The notes below the pieces were generated by a model, which saw nothing but the letters and a program-made list of their open reading frames with translations, had not been told where the DNA came from and did no database searches. A stretch of DNA of 24,714 bases, taken from NCBI GenBank assembly GCA_002842935.1, contig PHEM01000005.1, forward strand, positions 1 to 24,714, in the 5' to 3' direction. The DNA comes from Alphaproteobacteria bacterium HGW-Alphaproteobacteria-13 (GTDB taxonomy: Bacteria; Pseudomonadota; Alphaproteobacteria; Sphingomonadales; Sphingomonadaceae). The position numbers were made by a program, and so were the translations under genes. Below, piece by piece: positions 22,538-24,714 of this stretch. Numbering within the stretch: position 1 is the stretch's first letter; every line of letters begins with the position of its first letter.

Positions 22538-23158
22538 ATGTCGCATTCGGAGAGGGATAAGCACTGGGAGGCGGTATACCGCGAGAAATCCCCCGATGCC
22601 GTGAGTTGGTTTCAAGAGACCCCAGTGCCCACTTTGAATGCGCTGGACCGATTTGGAGCAGACAAACGATCAGCACTGATCGACATCGGGGGTGGTGCAT
22701 CCACGCTCGTCGATGCCTTGCTTGAGCGCGGTTGGCGCGACCTTACCGTGCTCGACATTGCTGCTTCCGCGCTCGACGCTGCCAAGTCACGTCTGGGGCC
22801 ATTATCCGACCTTGTGCAATGGGAGGTAGCTGACATCACCAAGTGGCGACCGACGCGAACATTCGATGTTTGGCATGACCGCGCCGTCTTTCATTTCTTG
22901 ACAGAAGCCAGGCAGCGGAAAGCCTATAGAATGGCGCTTCTAGCCGGGCTCGCGGAACACGGCTTGGTGATAATGGCGACCTTTGCCCCTGAGGGACCAG
23001 AGCAATGCAGCGGCCTGCCGGTTCAAAGATACGATGCCGGGACGCTTGCCAAGGAGCTCGGCTCTGAGTTGAAGCCCGTCGCAAACTGGAGAGAGCAACA
23101 CGTCACACCTTGGGGAAGCAATCAAGCCTTCAACTGGTGCGTATTCCGGAAAAGCTGA
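22538..23158 (+). CDS. Class I SAM-dependent methyltransferase
   Basis: The 206-residue protein has the Rossmann methyltransferase core. Motif I is LIDIGGGASTLVDALLERGW (about 44-63); the acidic residue of motif II is in LTVLDIAASALDAAK; motif III/IV is WEVADITKW followed by FDVWHDRAVFHFL. The N-terminus HWEAVYREKSPDAVSWFQE resembles TehB/thiopurine-methyltransferase relatives that modify metalloids or thiols. GGAG (22528-22531) lies six bases before the ATG at 22538, so this start is preferred over the ATG at 22526. The substrate is unknown; detoxification by methylation is one possibility. Confidence 0.82.
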   Translation: MSHSERDKHWEAVYREKSPDAVSWFQETPVPTLNALDRFGADKRSALIDIGGGASTLVDALLERGWRDLTVLDIAASALDAAKSRLGPLSDLVQWEVADITKWRPTRTFDVWHDRAVFHFLTEARQRKAYRMALLAGLAEHGLVIMATFAPEGPEQCSGLPVQRYDAGTLAKELGSELKPVANWREQHVTPWGSNQAFNWCVFRKS

Positions 23159-23272
23159 GGCATTGCCGGCACACACGGATTCGAGGCCATCGGTCGGACA
23201 ATCCAACAAATCTTGAGAATGTATTTGTCCTGATCTCCGGCAGGTAAACCCATTGGCAGGGAACAAGCCAAG
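23159..23272. other. Intergenic spacer after the methyltransferase gene
   Basis: About 114 bases without a supported gene. A promoter for the channel and DUF305 genes could lie here, but no convincing -35/-10 pair or match to the TTGAGGG-N13-TNCGTA pattern was found. Confidence 0.5.
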
Positions 23273-23314
23273 ATGAAGAAGAGTTGGGAGCAAGGAAAGC
23301 GAATAGGAGATTGA
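23273..23314 (+). CDS. Possible 13-codon leader peptide before the channel gene
   Basis: An ATG at 23273 has AGGGAA (23258-23263) nine bases upstream and encodes MKKSWEQGKRIGD before TGA at 23312-23314. It is in the same frame as the channel gene that follows three bases later. It may be a leader peptide that couples translation to the non-standard start, or the true N-terminus separated by a nonsense mutation. It is too short to judge from coding content. Confidence 0.3.
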   Translation: MKKSWEQGKRIGD

Positions 23315-23317
23315 GCC

Positions 23318-23731
23318 ATATCGGTTGCGCTAATCATCGGCGCCGGACTGTTCATCACGGCTCTGTGGTTGCACATCGGAATGATCCGCTTGGCGAAGCG
23401 CAGAGTTGAGGCAAGAGCGCCCGGCACTTTCAACTTGAGCCTTGCGTATCTCATCGTTCTTGCCAGTCATTTGGTTGTCACGGGGCTTTTTGCGGTTGGT
23501 TTGGCCGGTGCAGCCGGTCTCGGGCTCGGCGGCTTCGAGAAGGAGCCCGCCATGAGCGCCATGGACCTATACTACTTCTCGCTCATCAACATCACTACGC
23601 TCGGGCTCGGAGACATCTATCCGACCGGGCACCTGCGCGCGCTTGCCGGGATCGAGTCCCTCACCGGCTTCCTTCTTATCAGCTGCACGGCGCAGTTCGT
23701 TTTCCAGACCATGTCGAAACAGGAGAAATGA
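23318..23731 (+). CDS. K+-channel-like membrane protein with non-standard start
   Basis: The 137-residue product begins with a membrane segment (SVALIIGAGLFITALWLHIGMIRLA) and has a second one (LSLAYLIVLASHLVVTGLFAV). A pore region follows with a filter-like TLGLGD (LINITTLGLGDIYPTGHLRALAGIESLTG) and a last helix. This is the layout of the small Ion_trans_2 channel family. No ATG, GTG or TTG lies at the 5' side of the first helix. The codon in place is ATA at 23318, seven bases after AGGAGA (23305-23310). Downstream TTG (23369) would delete most of the first segment. It precedes the DUF305 gene by three bases. Confidence 0.65.
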   Translation: MSVALIIGAGLFITALWLHIGMIRLAKRRVEARAPGTFNLSLAYLIVLASHLVVTGLFAVGLAGAAGLGLGGFEKEPAMSAMDLYYFSLINITTLGLGDIYPTGHLRALAGIESLTGFLLISCTAQFVFQTMSKQEK

Positions 23732-23734
23732 TCG

Positions 23735-24346
23735 ATGCCTGAGCATAAGCAGCAGCACGGCGGTGAGGGGAATTACTGGCGCTTCATGGCGATGGTAGCG
23801 ACCTCTACCGCGATCATGTTCGGCCTGATGTACTTGAATACCTACGAGCTCGGTCACGTGTTCTGGAGCGAAACGCGCTTCTGGATGACGTTCGTCATGG
23901 GCGGCATGATGATGATCGTAATGCTGCTTTTCATGTGGGGCATGTACAAGGACAAGACCAAGAACTTCATCATCCTGGGCGCCGGTGCCCTGACTTTTGC
24001 GGTGGCGCTATGGCTGGTCCGCAGTCAGGCGACTGTAAACGATGAAGAATACATGTCAGCGATGATCCCGCATCACTCGATCGCAATCATGACGAGCGCG
24101 CGGGCTGAGATCACCGACCCGCGTGTTCGCAAACTTGCAGACTCCATCATCGAAGCGCAGGTCAAGGAAATCGCCGAGATGAAGATGCTGATCGAAGACA
24201 TTGAGACCAATGGCGAAATGGGCGATGGCACGCCACTCCCCGCGCGGACGACTGATCTCACACCGGAGCTATTGCAGGAAGCCGAAAAGGCGGTCGAACG
24301 TCGTATCAGTCCGGCGGTGCGCGACGAGGTCACGGTGGGCGAATAA
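23735..24346 (+). CDS. DUF305 family membrane-anchored metal-related protein
   Basis: The 203-residue protein has three N-terminal membrane segments (WRFMAMVATSTAIMFGLMYL; FVMGGMMMIVMLLFMWGMY; NFIILGAGALTFAVALWLV) with many Met residues. A periplasmic or cytoplasmic DUF305 helix bundle follows (about residues 105-160). The signature MSAMIPHHSIAIMTSA is present, followed by KLADSIIEAQVKEIAEMKMLIEDIE. DUF305 is a ferritin-like fold often found in copper and cadmium resistance clusters, with a proposed metal-binding function through the Met/His motif. AGGAGA (23722-23727) precedes the ATG at 23735. It is the last gene of the rightward cluster. Confidence 0.87.
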   Translation: MPEHKQQHGGEGNYWRFMAMVATSTAIMFGLMYLNTYELGHVFWSETRFWMTFVMGGMMMIVMLLFMWGMYKDKTKNFIILGAGALTFAVALWLVRSQATVNDEEYMSAMIPHHSIAIMTSARAEITDPRVRKLADSIIEAQVKEIAEMKMLIEDIETNGEMGDGTPLPARTTDLTPELLQEAEKAVERRISPAVRDEVTVGE

Positions 24347-24365
24347 AGGCTCCACGCAGATTTAT

Positions 24366-24396
24366 CCCGCAATTCGCGAAAACGCGAATTTGCGGG
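24366..24396. repeat. Strong near-perfect inverted repeat after DUF305
   Basis: CCCGCAATTCGCG (24366-24378) and CGCGAATTTGCGGG (24383-24396) are mirror copies around AAAA, with one extra T in the right arm. The stem lies 20 bases after the last stop codon. There is no U-run, so a classical intrinsic terminator is not certain; it may be a structural end of the operon's transcript or a recombination site. Confidence 0.55.
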
Positions 24397-24714
24397 TTAA
24401 AAAGCCGATGGGATGGCTGTGCGGAGTTGGTTCGCTGACTGCTTTTGCGGACTTGTGTTGGCGATGCCAAGACGGGAAAAGTGTTGGTGCCGAGTCCTGA
24501 AAAAGGCATCGAACCAATGCATTAGGCGGTTTTTGCGGGCCTTTTGAGGGCTTTTTGCCACACACCAAATTCGTAACTATCAGATAAGAAATAGAAAATT
24601 AGCTCGAATGTGATGCCTCTTCTGGGCACCATCGCTTCTCAAAGCGTTGAAATCTCTCGGGGATCGTCGGAAAGACGGTCCCCGGAGAGCGTTTGCTACG
24701 AGAAGTTGCTACGG
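24397..24714. other. Non-coding right edge with hairpins
   Basis: No protein-like frame is seen. The stretch 24560-24620 is relatively AT-rich. Near the edge CTCTC-GGGGATCGTC (24654-24668) and GACGGTCCCC (24674-24683) plus GAGAG (24685-24689) can form a long stem with a GGAAA loop, possibly an RNA leader of a gene outside the window. No recognised RNA family. Confidence 0.4.

Noticed and set aside
24505..24515. GGTTCGATGCC on the minus strand, like a tRNA T-loop
   Set aside because: The flanking bases do not form the T-stem or an acceptor stem at the right distance, so no tRNA or tRNA attachment remnant can be supported.
24544..24575. TTGAGGGC followed by TTCGTA, resembling a fourth ECF promoter
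   Set aside because: The spacing is 18 bases instead of the constant 13 of the other three sites, and no gene follows in the window.

Overview
The window reads as a heavy-metal resistance island from a GC-rich alphaproteobacterium, most likely a sphingomonad (Sphingomonadaceae/Erythrobacteraceae type). That placement is an inference from gene content: CzcCBA plus CDF pumps, a DUF3703 protein, CopA/CopB of the sphingomonad kind and a DUF5676/Cu-ATPase pair. Insertion-sequence remnants at the left edge and in the middle, together with truncated genes beside them, show that the region was assembled by mobile elements. No rRNA, tRNA or CRISPR array is visible.

Left edge (1-701): the 3' end of an IS66-family element lies against the C-terminal half of an AlpA-like excisionase/regulator gene, followed by a small YnfA-family membrane protein.

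Zn/Cd/Co module (716-10254): eight leftward genes lie head to tail. In transcription order they are a Cys-tagged short CDF transporter, DUF3703, a CzcI-like periplasmic protein, czcC, czcB, czcA, a second short CDF and a CzcD-type CDF. A divergent CadR-type MerR regulator (Cys77/112/120) sits at the head, and a perfect CadR-like dyad lies inside the shared promoter, so the whole block may be one metal-induced operon. An IS3-family element with a -1 frameshift heptamer (10276-11541) and the tail of a broken gene separate this module from the next.

Copper module (11882-24346): the leftward arm encodes a CnrY-like anti-sigma, a CnrX-like periplasmic metal sensor, a CnrH-like ECF sigma factor, the multicopper oxidase CopA and the outer-membrane protein CopB. 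The rightward arm encodes a His-rich DUF2231 membrane protein, a His/Met-tailed lipoprotein, a DUF411 protein, a Met/His pentapeptide-repeat protein, DUF5676, a Cu(I) P-type ATPase, an APC permease, an unrecognised membrane protein, a SAM methyltransferase, a K+-channel-like protein and a DUF305 protein.

The most interesting observation is regulatory. The same promoter-like pattern, TTGAGGG(G/C)-N13-T(G/T)CGTA, occurs three times: upstream of the anti-sigma gene, back to back with it facing the rightward arm, and inside the end of the sigma gene facing copA. This fits one ECF sigma factor driving its own operon, copA-copB and the rightward arm. The sensor keeps all five residues known as Ni/Co ligands in CnrX, at identical spacing, although the genes it appears to control look like copper genes. 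The last 370 bases hold inverted repeats but no gene that I can support.
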